From Typhlomys cinereus (lineage: Eukaryota; Chordata; Mammalia; Rodentia; Platacanthomyidae), in contig JALPQD010000142.1 of assembly GCA_023101885.1 (NCBI GenBank), forward strand, positions 1,756,356-1,820,355: a stretch of DNA of 64,000 nt, written 5' to 3'. Below, piece by piece: positions 22,181 to 35,155 of the stretch. Positions within the stretch are counted from its first letter, which is position 1. Each line of letters starts with the position of its first letter. A program made the position numbers and the translations under genes. The notes beneath the pieces were generated by a model. It worked only from the letters and a program-made list of their open reading frames with translations. It was not told where the DNA came from and did no database searches.

Positions 22181-22497
22181 AGGAGGTAGGTGAGTTGGTA
22201 AGTCGCTTGCTTGTACAGGTCTGAGGAACTGAGTTTGATCCCTAGAAACCACCTGGAAAAACTAGTGGGATGGTGTTTGTTTGTAATTGCTGGGGATGTG
22301 GAGATGGGCAGATCCCTGAGGGCTCACTGACATGCCTAACCTACTCGGTGCACTCCATCCATGCCAAATGAGAGATCATGTCTCCAAAAGTAGGTGAACA
22401 GAACTGAGAAAAGGCCCTTGAAGTTGACCTCTGTACACGCACATGCAAACGTGTGCACACACTTGCACACACGTACACAAATATATGCATTTATGTA
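22181..22497 (+). mobile_element. tRNA-headed rodent SINE, old copy
   Basis: Head GGTAGGTGAGTTGGTAAGTC with a B-box-like CTGAGTTTGATCCC, then a long body and a CA-rich tail (ACACGCACATGCAAACG). Diverged. Confidence 0.65.
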
Positions 22498-22624
22498 GTT
22501 GCATTATAGCAGCTTTATTATAAAGCAATTAGAGATCACTAAACTAGCTTCTCATCTGCAAATGTCTTCTTCAAAGTCTGTGGCTCTGTGAAGTTAGATG
22601 AAGTTTAGTTTAGTTTTCTATTTT

Positions 22625-22898
22625 CATATTCATGTGTGTGCTCCTGCAAGTAAAGCATGAGGGTGCTATCAGGAATCATCTTCAATTATTCTTCCACCTA
22701 AGACTAGTCCAGAGCCCATCAGTAAAGCTGTCACAACTTGTCAGCTTGTTCTGGGGAATCCCAGTCTCCACCTTCTGAGGCTGCCATTACAAACAGGCAA
22801 CCATGACCATCTTGCATTTACATGGATTTGGGGATCTGAACTTCAACCTTTTTGCTTTCACACTAAACACTTTAACTTCTGAGCTGTCTTCTCAGCCC
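22625..22898 (-). mobile_element. tRNA-headed rodent SINE, old copy
   Basis: The right end 'TTCTGAGCTGTCTTCTCAGCCC' region is the reverse of the SINE head, and the left end is TG-rich. The pair with the plus copy at 22.2-22.5 kb is an inverted arrangement. Confidence 0.65.
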
Positions 22899-23299
22899 AG
22901 TTTTTAAGGAGAAACCATAAGGATCATTGTAGAAGTAAGAATAAAACTTAAGACTTTGAACTTTTCAACTCTAATCTAAATATCCATTTCCTATTATTTT
23001 CCCAATTACTTTGATGTTCTCATATAAATTAACCTTCTAATCACAATTTCCTGTGAACATTGCAAAGGTCAAATAAGTTCACAATGACACAAGAATGACA
23101 GAACCCATCTCTGCAATGTGTAACTAAGGTTATTATTAGTGTGGAATTATTACCAATTATGGTGGCATTTATCTTTCACAGGAGAGCTTGGATCTCAGGA
23201 GTTGTTTATCACCATGCAGGGCAAAATAATTTCTCAGTGTACAGACACATATACTTGCCCATAGCATATATGCAGTAATAAATCAGGCTTTATGGTAAT

Positions 23300-23608
23300 T
23301 CTTTTTGTGTACATAAGTGTGTGTTGCATGTAGATAGATATACATGTGTGTAAACATGTATAGGAGGCTACTTGAGTGTGTGTGTCTGTGGAAGTCCAAG
23401 GATGGATGACATTGGGAATAATCCTGGTTTGCTCTTCCTTTTTATTGCTTTGATCTGGGGTTTCCCAGGTTCTGCTTCCAGGCCTGAAATTGCAGGCTGC
23501 TGTCATATCCACCTGGAATTTTTTTTTTAACATGGGATCTGGGAATCTTAACTCAGGTCTTTTTGCTTGCAGGGAAAGACTTTAACCACAGAACCATTGC
23601 CCCAGGCT
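23300..23608 (-). mobile_element. tRNA-headed rodent SINE, old copy
   Basis: TG-rich left end, shared internal blocks (CATGGGATCTGGGAATCTTA, GGTTTCCCAGGTTCTG) and right end ACCATTGCCCCAGGC. An open frame on the - strand is read-through. Confidence 0.7.
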
Positions 23609-23929
23609 GCTTTGAAGTCATTCTAATAAAATGACAGAAATGGTTTTATGTGCCATTAAAATGTATTTTAATATCAGTAAGCAGAAGAAGTCAACCTTCA
23701 ATTTTCTAAGATTCTCTTTGGGCAATCTCATGTATGCATACTCATAGTCATTGTTTAGTCAAAACTACATTGAACTTCAGAAATTATCATTGTCCATCCA
23801 AATGAATCAAAGTTAACAGATTTCTTCTTCATCAAGTACCCATCAAGATCCTGGCACCTTTGCCAGCGCAAGTAGGTTCCAAACTTTGCTGTCTATATAA
23901 ACACGAGTTTTGCAGTTCTTCTTCTGCTG

Positions 23930-24430
23930 TGATAAATACAACTTAAGGGAGAAAACACCACTAAGGCACTTAAAAGAGAAAGTGTTCCTTATTTGGCTTA
24001 GTGCTCCATCAGGGATGAAATCCATCATGGCAGGGAACACATTGTGGCAGTTATACCACCTGAAGGTCACATTACAGTAAGTGGGACCATGTTACCAAAT
24101 CTTAAAATCCACCATTAAGGTTTGAATGTGAGTTGGACTCCACAGGCTAATGGATTTGCATCCTTGGTTGCTATTGATGTTTGCGAAGGACATGGCACCT
24201 TTAGGAGGGGGAAGGGATGCTATAGAGGGCAGTTGTTGAGGTTGCTTAGTCCTGCTCTGATTCTGCTATCAGTCTGCTCTGGTGGTCTGAGGCTTGCTTT
24301 CCATGATGATGTCTGCCTCCTCCAGCTTCTGCCATCTGTCATGCCCTCTCTGCTATACCCCTGGAACTCCTCTTCTCCCCTGAAGTTGCTTGAGTCTGAG
24401 TGCTGTCTCACAGCAGTGAAAGAACGACTG
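23930..24430. repeat. Old rodent dispersed repeat, unclassified
   Basis: Blocks such as 'CATCATGGCAGGGAACACA' and 'AATGTGAGTTGGACTCCACA' are of kinds seen in old rodent L1- or LTR-derived repeats. The pieces at 32.6, 33.6 and 55.5 kb look related. The class is not resolved. Confidence 0.4.
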
Positions 24431-24544
24431 CAATCCCCCATTCCTAACCACCCTACAAATGGAGACTGACCCCCCCTCACTGCAGTCTCCTACTCTTATT
24501 CCATCTACCTTTGAATCTACTCTTATAGTAAGATTTCATTTAAA

Positions 24545-25216
24545 CAGCCTTTTATCTCTGGTTAGGAGGTGACCTCCAATGCCAATCAGGATGGAGCCAA
24601 GGGCAGTGCAGGAACAGCAAAACTGAAAACAACAACAAACATCAGAGACCCTACATTAATCACCGGGAACCAGACCAGTCAAATCTCTCCCCATCCTATA
24701 GCTCAGGGAAATTTGTGGAAAAGGGGGCAGTAAGATTGTAAGATATTAAAGACGAGGAGGAGTAACGATATGCAAGATAGTCCACACAAGTTAGGGCTGA
24801 AGTAACCATAATAGGACTTTGCATGACCTGCACAATGACTGACATGTCAATGACCCCCCAAAGTCTAGCATGGATCACAGGCACTATGATCCTTAGAGGC
24901 GAGGAATTAACAGTCATAATAGTGTTCCCATATTAATGGGGAGCCCAAGAAAGGGCTCTGGGCAATGCCACTGAGTCCTTACACCTCATTAGAGTGGAGG
25001 ATGCAGAGGGAAGTTTGACATTCACACTAAAGGATGCTCCAGGGAATGGGAAGGGGCAAGGAGGGGCACTGGGATAAAGGGAAGGAGGGGAGTGAAAGAG
25101 GGGAAAAGGGGGGGAGGGTGCAAGGGGGACTGGAGAGGGGTGGAGGGAGGGAGGGGACCAGGGTACCTATTAAGCTTGTATGATTGGGAAAAAAAATAAA
25201 TATAATAAAATAATAT
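24545..25216 (+). mobile_element. L1 3' end (3' UTR with G-rich polypurine tract)
   Basis: Shares long blocks with 38085-38470 (CTGACATGTCAATGACC, CCCAAAGTCTAGCAT, GGGCTCTGGGCAATGCCACT). It runs into an almost pure purine tract at about 25045-25165 and ends GTACCTATTAAGCTTGTATG followed by A-rich tail and AATAAA motifs. A G-rich polypurine tract near the 3' end is a mark of mammalian L1 3' UTRs. No reverse transcriptase frame is present, so it is a dead truncated copy. Confidence 0.75.
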
Positions 25217-25227
25217 TTAAAAAAATG

Positions 25228-25332
25228 TTTCTTCCAGCATGCTCCACCTCATAAAGGTTTCATTACCTTCACCACCAATTGTGTACTAGGTCTTCAAACA
25301 CATAAGCCTGTTTACACTCAAACCTTGACAAT
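25228..25332. repeat. Old repeat piece next to the L1 copy
   Basis: Reads CATGCTCCACCTCATAAAGG and onward to 'CACTCAAACCTTGACAAT'. It resembles 33.69-33.81 kb (GTCCCACCTCACAAAGGTT ... CAAACCATAACA). The L1 copy may have landed inside an older element. Confidence 0.5.
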
Positions 25333-28300
25333 ACAGTTAATGTAGATGATGTTTCATTTCAACGAAAAACACATAGGATCAGAGTGAGATGCTGTATTTA
25401 TTATTTCACTGCAAATCATGTTAAGGAATAAGATAATTTAAAATAAAAATTGTTCTATAAGCACGCATGATGATCAGGTTCTATCCTCCAAGATAAAGTG
25501 AAAAAGTCAAATGGGTTTTGTGAGTAATTCTGAGAGAAAATGGCATAAAAGGTCCTTCTCCCTTGGGAATGGAGCTCTGCTTACCTGAAGAGCTGGGTTG
25601 GCTTTTTGAGTCTGTCAACAGAAGGCATGACAGCAGGGAGCCCTGGAGCCCTGTGTTCTGAGCAGTCCACCTGCTGATAAAAGCTGATGGGAATTGGTAT
25701 CCTCACAGGTGTTGCTTATTTACAGCCAAATGCTGGGTTCTGCAAAGGGTGGGGCACTGTGGGCATCATGGAGTGAGTACCGAGCATCTTCCCCTTAGCA
25801 AGCATCTGCCTGGAGTTCTAGTCTAACTGTAAGACAGCAAGGCAAGGCTCGGTTCTACAAATATTCCTTGTAGTGGCTTGACTGTGGTGGTCAGGCTAGA
25901 CACAGCATACTTAAGTTGTTGTTCTTGAGGTGGGCTCTGGAAGCAACCCAGCAGAGCTACAGACACATGGTGTAAGAACACAGCCACTTTAATGGAGATC
26001 TTCTCTGCATAAAAGTGTTTTCCATAATAATGGTGAGGAGCGTGTGCTGGACTTGCTACTCACTCATTCAACACTCCTACAACTGAGGGAAGTAATTCGA
26101 TTAAGTCGTCATGCTCGGTGAATAGAGGAGCAGGCATTTAGAATTCAAAACAGCAGAGACCAATAAGTCCTTCCTGCAGTGATAAAATTGCTCCATGTTT
26201 TCACTTTACAAATACAAAATAGTGTGTAACTACATGTGGTCATTGAGCCCTCGAAGCACAGTGATTACAACTGAGAAACTGGAGTTTTACACCTCCCCCC
26301 AATTCTATATGACTCGATGCATGTGATTTATAGTTCCTGGGCTGGATGGACAAATGTAGAAGTCACATGCTCACCCCTTTTGAATTCTGTGCCACATATC
26401 TCAAGATGCTATCATTTGCTTAGCAAATACTGTGCATCTGTCATGTGTCGATTTTATTTTTGGCACCAGAGACCTAAGGATGGACAGCAGCAAACCAAAC
26501 CAAGCATCTTCTATTAGAACTAGAGTTTTGCTAGGTAATTCTATTGATGGCTCTTCCAGTTGAGTTTGGGGCCTTGGCAATAATACTAGCAGTCAATGCA
26601 GGCTTTTATCAAGAGATAGGTTTTGAAGTAAAGATGATAATATGGCGAATTGCCTGGACTTAAGTGGATCTCACCATTTGTCTCAGTGATGTGCACAGTC
26701 TGGGGCAGGTCTGAAGAAAGAGAGTTGGGCCTAGGTCTCAAACAGGCCACTGACTCACTGCTGCTTTTGCTGCAAAATCCACACCTGTGAAGAGAGCTGT
26801 CTGCCACTTGCCAGAAGCCCTGCCTTGCGTTTCTGCCTACCACATATAAGTGAAATGGTAGACGGGAATAACATGGCGTCTCACACATTTCTTAGAATAA
26901 ACTTAAATTCCAAAAAAATAACAACCATTACCTTTTATAATAAAGATTAAACAAAGTTAGGTTCCCAATATTATCCTCCTTCACTTCATATCCTGGCAAT
27001 AACTTTACCAGATGCTTGAAGAGGCTAGAATTCAAGTGTGGTTAGGATTTGTGGTAGAACCACGATATTCCGGCCACTCACTATTCTGCCACCCCAACAA
27101 GTCGAATATGCTCTTTACCACACATCCAGCCACATCACTTGCAGTGAATCTTTTAGGTTAACAAGGGAGTGGTGACTACATTGCTCTGCTCCTGTGCAAA
27201 TCTAAATCTTGAGGATACATGCCTAGGCACTCCCATGATAAAAAGAGATGACTAGATTTCCTGCATTCTATGTACATTTGTGCCATTTTGGTGCTAGGCA
27301 ACATGGTCAGCTTCTGATAGTTCCTGACAAAGTGTGAGTATGGAGAGGGGATTTCTAATTCCCTCTTTGCTGACTACTAAAGAATCTGGGGGGGGGGGAT
27401 ACAAGTTATATAGGCCATGACTGACCTTAAGAAGCTTCAAATCCAGGTCTGTGTGACTCCAGAATCATGCATTTTGCTATTGTACACTTGTCTGTCTGGA
27501 TACACACACACACAGGACAGTCCAAGAACAGCTTTTAGAACTCAGTTTTCTCCTTCTCCTGCCTGAGTTCCAAGAACTGAATTCAGGTCTTCAATCTGCA
27601 AAGCAAACGCCTTCATCTATTGAGTCATGTTGCTAGCCCCATTCTGCCATTTATTTTTTTGATGTTAATTTGTAGGTGCAATCTTTCAAAGGCAGTTCCT
27701 CATTCCTTTTTGTACTCGTCCATCTAAAAATGCATGTGCTTGCTGCACTATACTGCTCAGTAGGCTAGATTGCAAGAGAGCAAGAGACGACAATGACCTT
27801 ACTATGTGAACAGGGACTGGAGACAGGGCCATCTGAACAGAGAAAAGGGACTTCACAGCTGAGCTGAAAGAACGGGTGGGGAGTGGGACACTGGCCTACC
27901 GGGAGGTGATAAGTTCAGGGAACTGCTTGAGGAGATCCCGAAAGAGAAAAAAAACGTGTTGGGTGGATAAGGCAAATTTTTCCTGAGAGTGAGGAAGATT
28001 TAGGTGAGAGGGGAAGGAAAGGGACAATGAAAAATGCTTCACCTCCACAATCTGCCCCATTGTGAGCAAAAGAGGACTTCTAATCAGTCCAGGCGGCTTG
28101 CTTAGCATCATCTGACTACGCCAACAGCATGATCTGTGGCTCTCTAGTCTTGGAAAGGAAATGGCTTCGCTGTGAGAAGTGTCTGAACTGGTATACAGCT
28201 CTAACATAACGTCAGTTCAAGCTTCTGAAGCGTAGAGAGATGTCATTAGTGATTTTTCTTATTCAGATTACATGTTGAATCTTCTTATGTTGGCTGTATT

Positions 28301-29266
28301 CAGTTAAAAAATGTATTAAAAATAGCCTGCCATTTTTTTATGTTGGCACCAGAAAATTTGTGGTTGCTTTTGTTGTGTTCCTACAAGATGGTGCTGATGA
28401 GAGAACAAATCTGAGGGGACAAGAGGAGATGCTGAGTTCAGCGAGGCAGCTGTTTCCTTAGAAATGGTGTATTGTCTGGCGGGCAGTCAGCTTGCAGTGC
28501 TCTCCACATTCTAGAACACCGTCTTCTAAATGCCAGCGGTAGCCTGAAATTGTAGCACCAACCAGAAACTCCGTAAATATTTTGGCACCCTGGCTGAAAG
28601 CAGCAAAAACCTCAAGGAGAATCCTTAAAGGAAGTATATAGAAATGACTAGAAATTCATTCATTCATTTGAGAAGTTCATCTTCAACATCATAGAATCAA
28701 ACAAGTCCAAGAAACTTTGAAGTCCTTGGCAGTTTAATCTGTGTTTAATTCACATATATAGTTCCTGACATAGAAATACATCCATCATATATTAAGTCTG
28801 TTACTTAATTTAATTTAAAAATAACAACAGTACTAAGTGCTTTGGCTTCCACCCTGTTGGTACTATTACTAAGATGATTATGTTCAAGTCAAAGTAAGCC
28901 AGAAGCCATGGTTGCTGTTTACATTATATCATTGCAGTCTGACTTTTGCATACTTAATTACACCCACATTGGGGATTTATAGAACACACAAGCTTGCAGA
29001 CATTGTCTTCCATGAACATTCATAGACCTTCATATTGACTGTACCTGCCAGACTCACAGTAATGGTACATTTTCCTTCTCTTCCCCACCGACCCGAATAC
29101 TCGTGATTCTCTGCATAGCTATGTTTTCTGTCACCAGCAGAATTATTTGCTGTAGGACCTACACCTATCCTGATTTGTACAAATTGTAGGGATTATTTGA
29201 ATTACAAATTTGAATCTGACATTAATCTATAGAATATGAACGTAAAAAGAGATAATGTTAATTTCT
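25333..29266. other. Flank without recognised gene
   Basis: About 3.9 kb of mostly unique-looking, moderately AT-rich sequence. It includes one SINE fragment at 27.5-27.64 kb and a short G run near 27388. No exon pair, tRNA or pseudogene is recognised. Confidence 0.6.
27500..27640 (-). mobile_element. SINE fragment
   Basis: A short CA tract, then GAACTGAATTCAGGTCTTCA and 'TTGAGTCATGTTGCTAGCCCC', the reversed head of the tRNA-like SINE. The body is partly missing. Confidence 0.6.
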
Positions 29267-29529
29267 ACTAAATTGATGTGTTGTTGCACCAGAAAGATGG
29301 CTCAGGGGTTAAGCTTCTGTTTTGAAAACAAAAAGTCCTAAGCTCGAATCCCAGATCTCACACAAAAAGGCCAGATGGAAATGGTGGCGACCTGTACTTC
29401 CAATCCTAGAAACCTGGGAGCTTGGGAAACTCCAGAACAAAACAAATAGGAGGCATAAGCAATCCAAAGTGATTCCCAAAGTCACCCTTAAGCCTCCACA
29501 AGCACACACACATACCACACACACACACA

Positions 29530-29568
<39 letters not shown>

Positions 29569-29621
29569 ATGAATGAATGAATGAATGAATAAATAAATAA
29601 ATAAAACTAAGTCGATGTGTT
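29267..29621 (+). mobile_element. tRNA-headed SINE with target site duplication
   Basis: The element at 29283-29605 is flanked by ACTAAATTGATGTGTT (29267-29282) and ACTAAGTCGATGTGTT (29606-29621), a 16-bp duplication with two differences. The head 'AGATGGCTCAGGGGTTAAG' holds an A-box, followed by a B-box-like segment. The tail is (CA)n, (GAAT)n and then (AAAT)n. Moderate age. Confidence 0.9.
29510..29604. repeat. (CA)n, (GAAT)n, (AAAT)n SINE tail
   Basis: Simple-sequence tail of the SINE, about 95 bp and probably length-variable. Confidence 0.9.
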
Positions 29622-29934
29622 AGAAAGACAAAAGAAGGACAAATCATTGATTTATGTGTATTCAATTAGAAAATGTAAGTAAACTACAAAAATGATTCTG
29701 TCTTCCAATGGGTTCTGGAATATCTTTAGACTATCATTCCCTTTTAAACAAGATGAAATTGCACTTTAGGAGTTTGGACAGCTGTATTTTGGCTCCCTGA
29801 ATCTCTAATCACGGTTGTATTCAGAGGAGAATGGTGCAGTATACTACATTAAAAGATGACAAAGGTTTTGGAAGTATTTAAGTTGAAATAAAATGTTTTA
29901 AATGTTGTAACTCAATTTTCATGGTTGTTTTGTT

Positions 29935-30292
29935 TTGGGTGTAGAATGTTTTATGATTTGTGAGTGTATGCATGTGTCTGTGAATTCAGGTACTTCTGGG
30001 ACATGGTATATGTGTGGATGCAGAGGGCAGTCTTTGGGCACTATGGTTTGTCTTTCCACCCTGCTGAAAATCAGCTCTCTTCACTGATGTCATGTAAGAG
30101 CATCTGACTTGTCTGAGAACTTCTGGAAATTCTTTGGTCTTATCCTCCTAATAGTCTGTAAGCATGATACTGGGATTACAACAGACACACCATCAGTCAT
30201 CTCTAGCTTTTATATGGGATCTAGAAACCCCGGCATAGGTTGACAGATTTTTATGGCAAGAACTTAACTAGCTGAGCCATCTTCTCTGCTCA
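29935..30292 (-). mobile_element. tRNA-headed rodent SINE, old copy
   Basis: Left side TG-rich. Right side 'AACTTAACTAGCTGAGCCAT' then CTTCTCTGCTCA, the reversed head. Internal block TATATGGGATCTAGAAACCC is shared with the other copies. Confidence 0.7.
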
Positions 30293-31324
30293 GATTGTTT
30301 TCATTGCATAATCAACCAACCACTCACCAGCTCTGATCCCATTAGTAGTAAAGCGACTCTGCTAGGCATTCATTGACTTCAGCATGGCAGAAACAAACCA
30401 CAGCTAATAACCTCAGATTCATGCACCAAAGACAAGTTATGTCGTCACATACTGCTAGCTATTTCTCTTTGCAGCTTTTGGGTCCAGATTAAGTGAATTT
30501 TGTCAACAAGGATAGATTCTTTGCTTCTATCCTGAAAAATCAACACAAAAAAAGAAAACAAAATTCTAAGGAAAATTCCAAAATGAATTTACCCTCTAAC
30601 ATCCTATGTCCACATTAATCATCTTCCTTTACATGAGATGGAGAGGAGAGATTAATCAGCTACACCTTAATTTTAAAATGAAAACGTCACCACAGAAACC
30701 ATCGTTCACATTCTTTAACCATGAGTGAGCTCTAAGAATTAAAATAACTATGTTGAGGCCAACCAGTAACTATAAACACCAATATAAACACCTCTTGCTG
30801 TGTGGGTGAGGATAGCAAGAATGAGCAGGAATGGTATTGTGGAATGTTGATTTCTTCCTTTCCAGATTTTCACTAGGAAGACCTTTTTTTCTTGGGCATC
30901 CATTCCAGAACTTCTCTTGCCCTTGATTTTCATGTTCATGTAAAGCTTTAGCTGTAGCCAAGGTTGTTTTAAATAAGGTATCAAACATATCTAAAGGAAG
31001 GAAATTTTGAAGAATATAGGATGACTTCCCAGCCAGGCCTTCTAAGTCTTTGCATCTGCCCTCCTTCTATCCACATGCTCCCTACTTTTGGATATATAGG
31101 ACTATGCATCTGGAGATGAGCCTGGTAAGGTGATAGGTGGCACTGGACTTGTTAGAAATATACTCCAGTGTGCAAATAAGATATAAATCATTTATCTCCT
31201 AGGTGCCTTTACTCCTTGGGATAATATTTAGAGCCATTATCCTTAACTCTATTGGATGTGACTTTCTGCTTTACATTGGACACCTAGTAGGCTTTGAAGC
31301 ATGTCTGTTTAAAGTCTAACTTAT
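30293..31324. other. Flank without recognised gene
   Basis: Unique-looking sequence. The - strand frames at 30748-30988 are short and unrecognised. Confidence 0.6.
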
Positions 31325-31525
31325 GGGCTGGTAAGACAGATCAATGGGTTTTTACATTTTTGCATTTGACATACAAGTCTGGCAGCCTACGTCTAATCTC
31401 TAGAACCCACCAAAATCTGACACAGTGGCTAGCTAATCTACCAGAAACAAGAGAGACCCTTTCCTCAACAGTGTAAAGGGAGAGAATTGACTCAGAGTTG
31501 TCTCTAGCTCTCCACATATGTGTTG

Positions 31526-31586
<61 letters not shown>

Positions 31587-31615
31587 CCTCCACACACATA
31601 CACAAACACTGTAAT
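31325..31615 (+). mobile_element. tRNA-headed SINE with long (CA)n tail
   Basis: Begins GGGCTGGTAAGACAGATCAA, body with 'CTAATCTCTAGAACCCACC', ends in a pure CA tract at 31527-31583. Diverged head. Confidence 0.75.
31527..31583. repeat. (CA)n microsatellite
   Basis: About 28 uninterrupted CA units. The Cys-Val frames on the other strand are artefacts. Confidence 0.97.
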
Positions 31616-33559
31616 AAGAATTTTTTTTGAAAATGGAGAACATCTGGTCTTTGTGGTCATCCATTTGTTAGTTGCTAATCGAAGCACCTTTAGGGATAAA
31701 CTCCATACTAATTCACCTTCATTGTAATCTCTTTTTTTTTCAGGTGAAACTTGACAGTGGCAGCTGAGCATGTCCTCAAGTCTCACTGTTGGCCATTTTA
31801 AATATGTGTTTCATGATCTCACACTACTAAGCAAGCCTGAAAATGTATCTACTGTGTTGCTTAATTTATGGCCCTAAACAGCATGCTCAGAAATTCACTC
31901 CTGAATTGAACACACTGGAATGTGATGGACAGGTAAATGCTTTCATATGAGAATCTATAAAAACTCCAGGAACAAAATTCCATGTTTTCTTTGTTCAAGG
32001 ACAGCTTTGTTCTGCAAATAATGCACACTGCTTTCCTTGCGTGCAGTGTAGTACAACGTTCTCTGCTTGTTTCTTCCTTGGCTGTGTTTAGTTTGTCTTG
32101 ATATTCACCAAGATGAGAATCCATTGTGCTCTGTTATACTTTGAACTGAAGATCAGGCCAGGGATGGCAACAAGGGCACAAGAACATCCTCAGTCACTTT
32201 CCACCCCCTTTGGCGGGTATCACTGGTCAAGTCTGATCCTCCTTCACTAGAGCGAGTGCTGGGTAGGGTTGGTGAGCCAGCTGAGGTTCAAGAACCAGAT
32301 GACGTGGATTCAGACCTGGGCTACTTCTAAGCTGATGGTCTTGGGCAAAGAGTGTTCTACTAGAAAAAGTAATCTCAGTGCTTTGGCCACTTGGTCCACA
32401 GCAGGAGGTCATGAAGAGCATTCTCCGTCAAAAAGTACCTGTGACAATTAATTATTTTCAGCTTATGGGATTTAAAATTTCACCTTACTCACATCTTAGA
32501 GAATCTTGGAAGATGTTTCAGAAAGGTTTAAAGTGAGGGAAGGCCCAGCCTAAAGGAGCAAGTGAACTGAGCATCCACATTCGTCTCTGCTTGCTGACTG
32601 CGGATACCATGTATCCTGCTGTCTCATGCTCCTGTCACCAGGCTTTCTCTGCCATGATGGACTGCCTCCTTTCCTTAAGTTGCTTCTGCCAAACATGCTT
32701 GTTGTAGCAAGGAGACAGTAACCAATGCAGTGTCTTTGAACTAAATGATGATTTGGCTTACTGTTTTTCTTTTCTTTCATTTTGGTATAACTAATAAGCT
32801 AACTGGCCAGATTTTAAATAATAACGGTATCTGCACAGTCTACTCACTTCCGCCTCTTAACCCCCCCAAATATTAAACTGCTTATAACTTGAAACTTTAC
32901 ATTAAAAATCACATCTGCTGTTCCTTAATTTAGAGCCTTTACTCCATCCATCTGATGGCTTTTCCAATCTCACACAAGGCTGGAACATATACGATGTAGA
33001 ATATACAAGATGGTACATGAGAGGTCTTTGAAGCCAGGTCCTGCATTCGGCACATCATGTTTTCTCAGGTTTTGGTAGCCAGAACTCAGACACACCATGC
33101 CCAAAGCAAGGCTGGGAATGGAACCCAGTGACTCACTAGGAAGGAAAGAGGAAGAGAAGAACATCAGGTTAATCCTGTGTAGCTACCTGCATAGGCAGGT
33201 AGCTAGTCCCTGCGTGGCAGATTCCTCAGCTTTTCCAAGCTTCCTCTCCAATCTGCATGCAGAGGAAACAATAACCAGATGTCAAAGGGAGGGACTGGGC
33301 ATGGAAATACCTAACACAGCTAGTGTTCTATTAGTGTTACTGTTCTCTATTACTCTGTCTGCTTCCAAACTAGCAATCCAGGTTCTCCAAACACTTGCTT
33401 TCCCTCATCCTTACCTATTCAATCAATCTTTATGTCCTAGTACCACCTATTACCTCTAGGACATACCCCAAATTATACACTTTTCTTACCATTGTGCCCA
33501 AGACACAACTCAATGAAATAGGGCTTTCTTTCAGCTCTCAGTTTTATGGTATGCTCATA
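31616..33559. other. Flank without recognised gene
   Basis: Mostly unique-looking. A segment at about 32590-32745 (CTGCCATGATGGACTGCCTC, AAGTTGCTTCTGCCAA) resembles the 3' end of old rodent dispersed repeats. Confidence 0.55.
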
Positions 33560-33812
33560 ATGGCTAGTAAGACATGACTGCAGGAGTGATCCATGATATT
33601 GCAGCATGATCGCAAGGTGAGGGAGCCAAGAAGGAGCAAGAAGCAGGTCATGGTATAAGCCCCCGAGACTGCCTCTTTCTTCTGCCATCTTCTAGAATGG
33701 TCCCACCTCACAAAGGTTCCACAATCTCTCAAGAAATTTCCCAACTGGGCACCATGTAAGTGCTCAACCATTTGTGTGTGGGGAATGTCTTGCAGTCAAA
33801 CCATAACATTTC
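33560..33812. repeat. Old rodent dispersed repeat, unclassified
   Basis: Contains CATGATCGCAAGGTGAGGGA, TGGTCCCACCTCACAAAGGT and a closing CAAACCATAACATTT. Similar to 25228-25332. Class unresolved (L1- or LTR-derived). Confidence 0.45.
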
Positions 33813-33989
33813 CTTGCTTTCCATATGCCCCTGCTTTAAGATACAAATTTTAACATGATTCTGGTATGGTACAGATGTCACTGAACACAGTTATTTCAGA
33901 TTCTGGAAAGAACATGCTATGATATCCCCATTGGAAAGCACCAAGACTGGTCATAGAGAGGGAAAGTCACAAGCAAGATTCTCTGTTGT

Positions 33990-33992
<3 letters not shown>

Positions 33993-34036
<44 letters not shown>
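33993..34036. repeat. (GT)n microsatellite
   Basis: About 22 GT units. Confidence 0.97.
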
Positions 34037-34037
<1 letters not shown>

Positions 34038-34994
34038 GGGGGATTATCCAGAGCAAGCAGATTTAGAATCAGCCAGTGTGAAGAATTTCAACAGGACCCA
34101 CAGCCTAGGGGCTTGCTCTGTTGGTCTGGTCTTTGGCCCAGGACAGAAGTAAGTGATGCAGATGGATAGTGGCCTGGAGATCAGACCTGAGCATTGGGAC
34201 AGCTGGGGGCCTGGAATCTGGATTGGTTGGTTTGCGCATGAAAGATATGCTTGCTGGCCATGGCTTGCTCTTTCCAGGAAGCAGATGATTGCATGTGATA
34301 GGATGGGGACATACCATGGTTCCAAGGTCAGCAAAGCATTGAAATGTACAGGAAACAAATACTAAGACCTGACCTTATGCAGTAGGTCAGATACCATCTC
34401 TCAGCTGGATCCATTAACAAGAGTCTTCTTTCTATTTTTCTATCTGTCCTGGTCTTTGGGAGTGGCTCTCTCCTGTACACAGAATGGCCTTTTGAAGGAC
34501 TGTGTTTGGTTTCACCACCAACCAGTTTTAAGCTGTACAAATATTCAGGAAGAAGATGAAGATCCTTCACCTGGTTGTAGCCCCTCTGTTCTGTCTTCTC
34601 CATACTGATCTTCCCCCTTGACAGTACAGGCACCTCATTTCCACACTACTCTCATAGGGGCTAGTCTTTGCCCCATGGGGTCTTTGTTTCAGTTTTTCTT
34701 CTGTTCTGCTTGCTCTCCTTCTCCTTCTCTGTTTAACATTGGCTTCCAAGTTCAGTTCAGACTCGTTTTCTCAGGAAACCTTTTACCACCCCTTGCCTTA
34801 ATACTGTGTAATACTTGCTCAGTTGTACGTGATAAAGTTGAAAACCACCCATTTCTGAGGTCTCGCTATGTAAGTTCAGATCCAAGCCAGCTCCATCATA
34901 TCTCACCTGATTAATTTTGGATACATCATTTCATCTCCCTCAAGTTCATTTTACTCTCCTATGGCGTAGGGACGATATTAGAAACATTTTCTAA
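34037..34994. other. Flank without recognised gene
   Basis: Unique-looking sequence. Frames on both strands up to about 104 codons overlap each other and match no known protein. Confidence 0.6.
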
Positions 34995-34997
34995 GAG

Positions 34998-35135
34998 GTT
35001 GGCAGGATTGTTCAGTGGGTGAAGGCTTTCACATACAAACCTGGTAACCTGAGCTCAATTCCTGGGAGTCTTATGGTGGCAGGAGAGAATCAATTTCTGA
35101 AGGTTTTCCTCTCACTTACACATATGTGCCATACC
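34998..35135 (+). mobile_element. SINE fragment, tRNA-headed
   Basis: Head 'GTTGGCAGGATTGTTCAGTG' and B-box-like CTGAGCTCAATTCCTGGGAG, then a short body. It lies 5' of the younger opposite-strand SINE at 35.2 kb. Confidence 0.6.
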
Positions 35136-35155
35136 ATATATATACTTTCCCTGTT

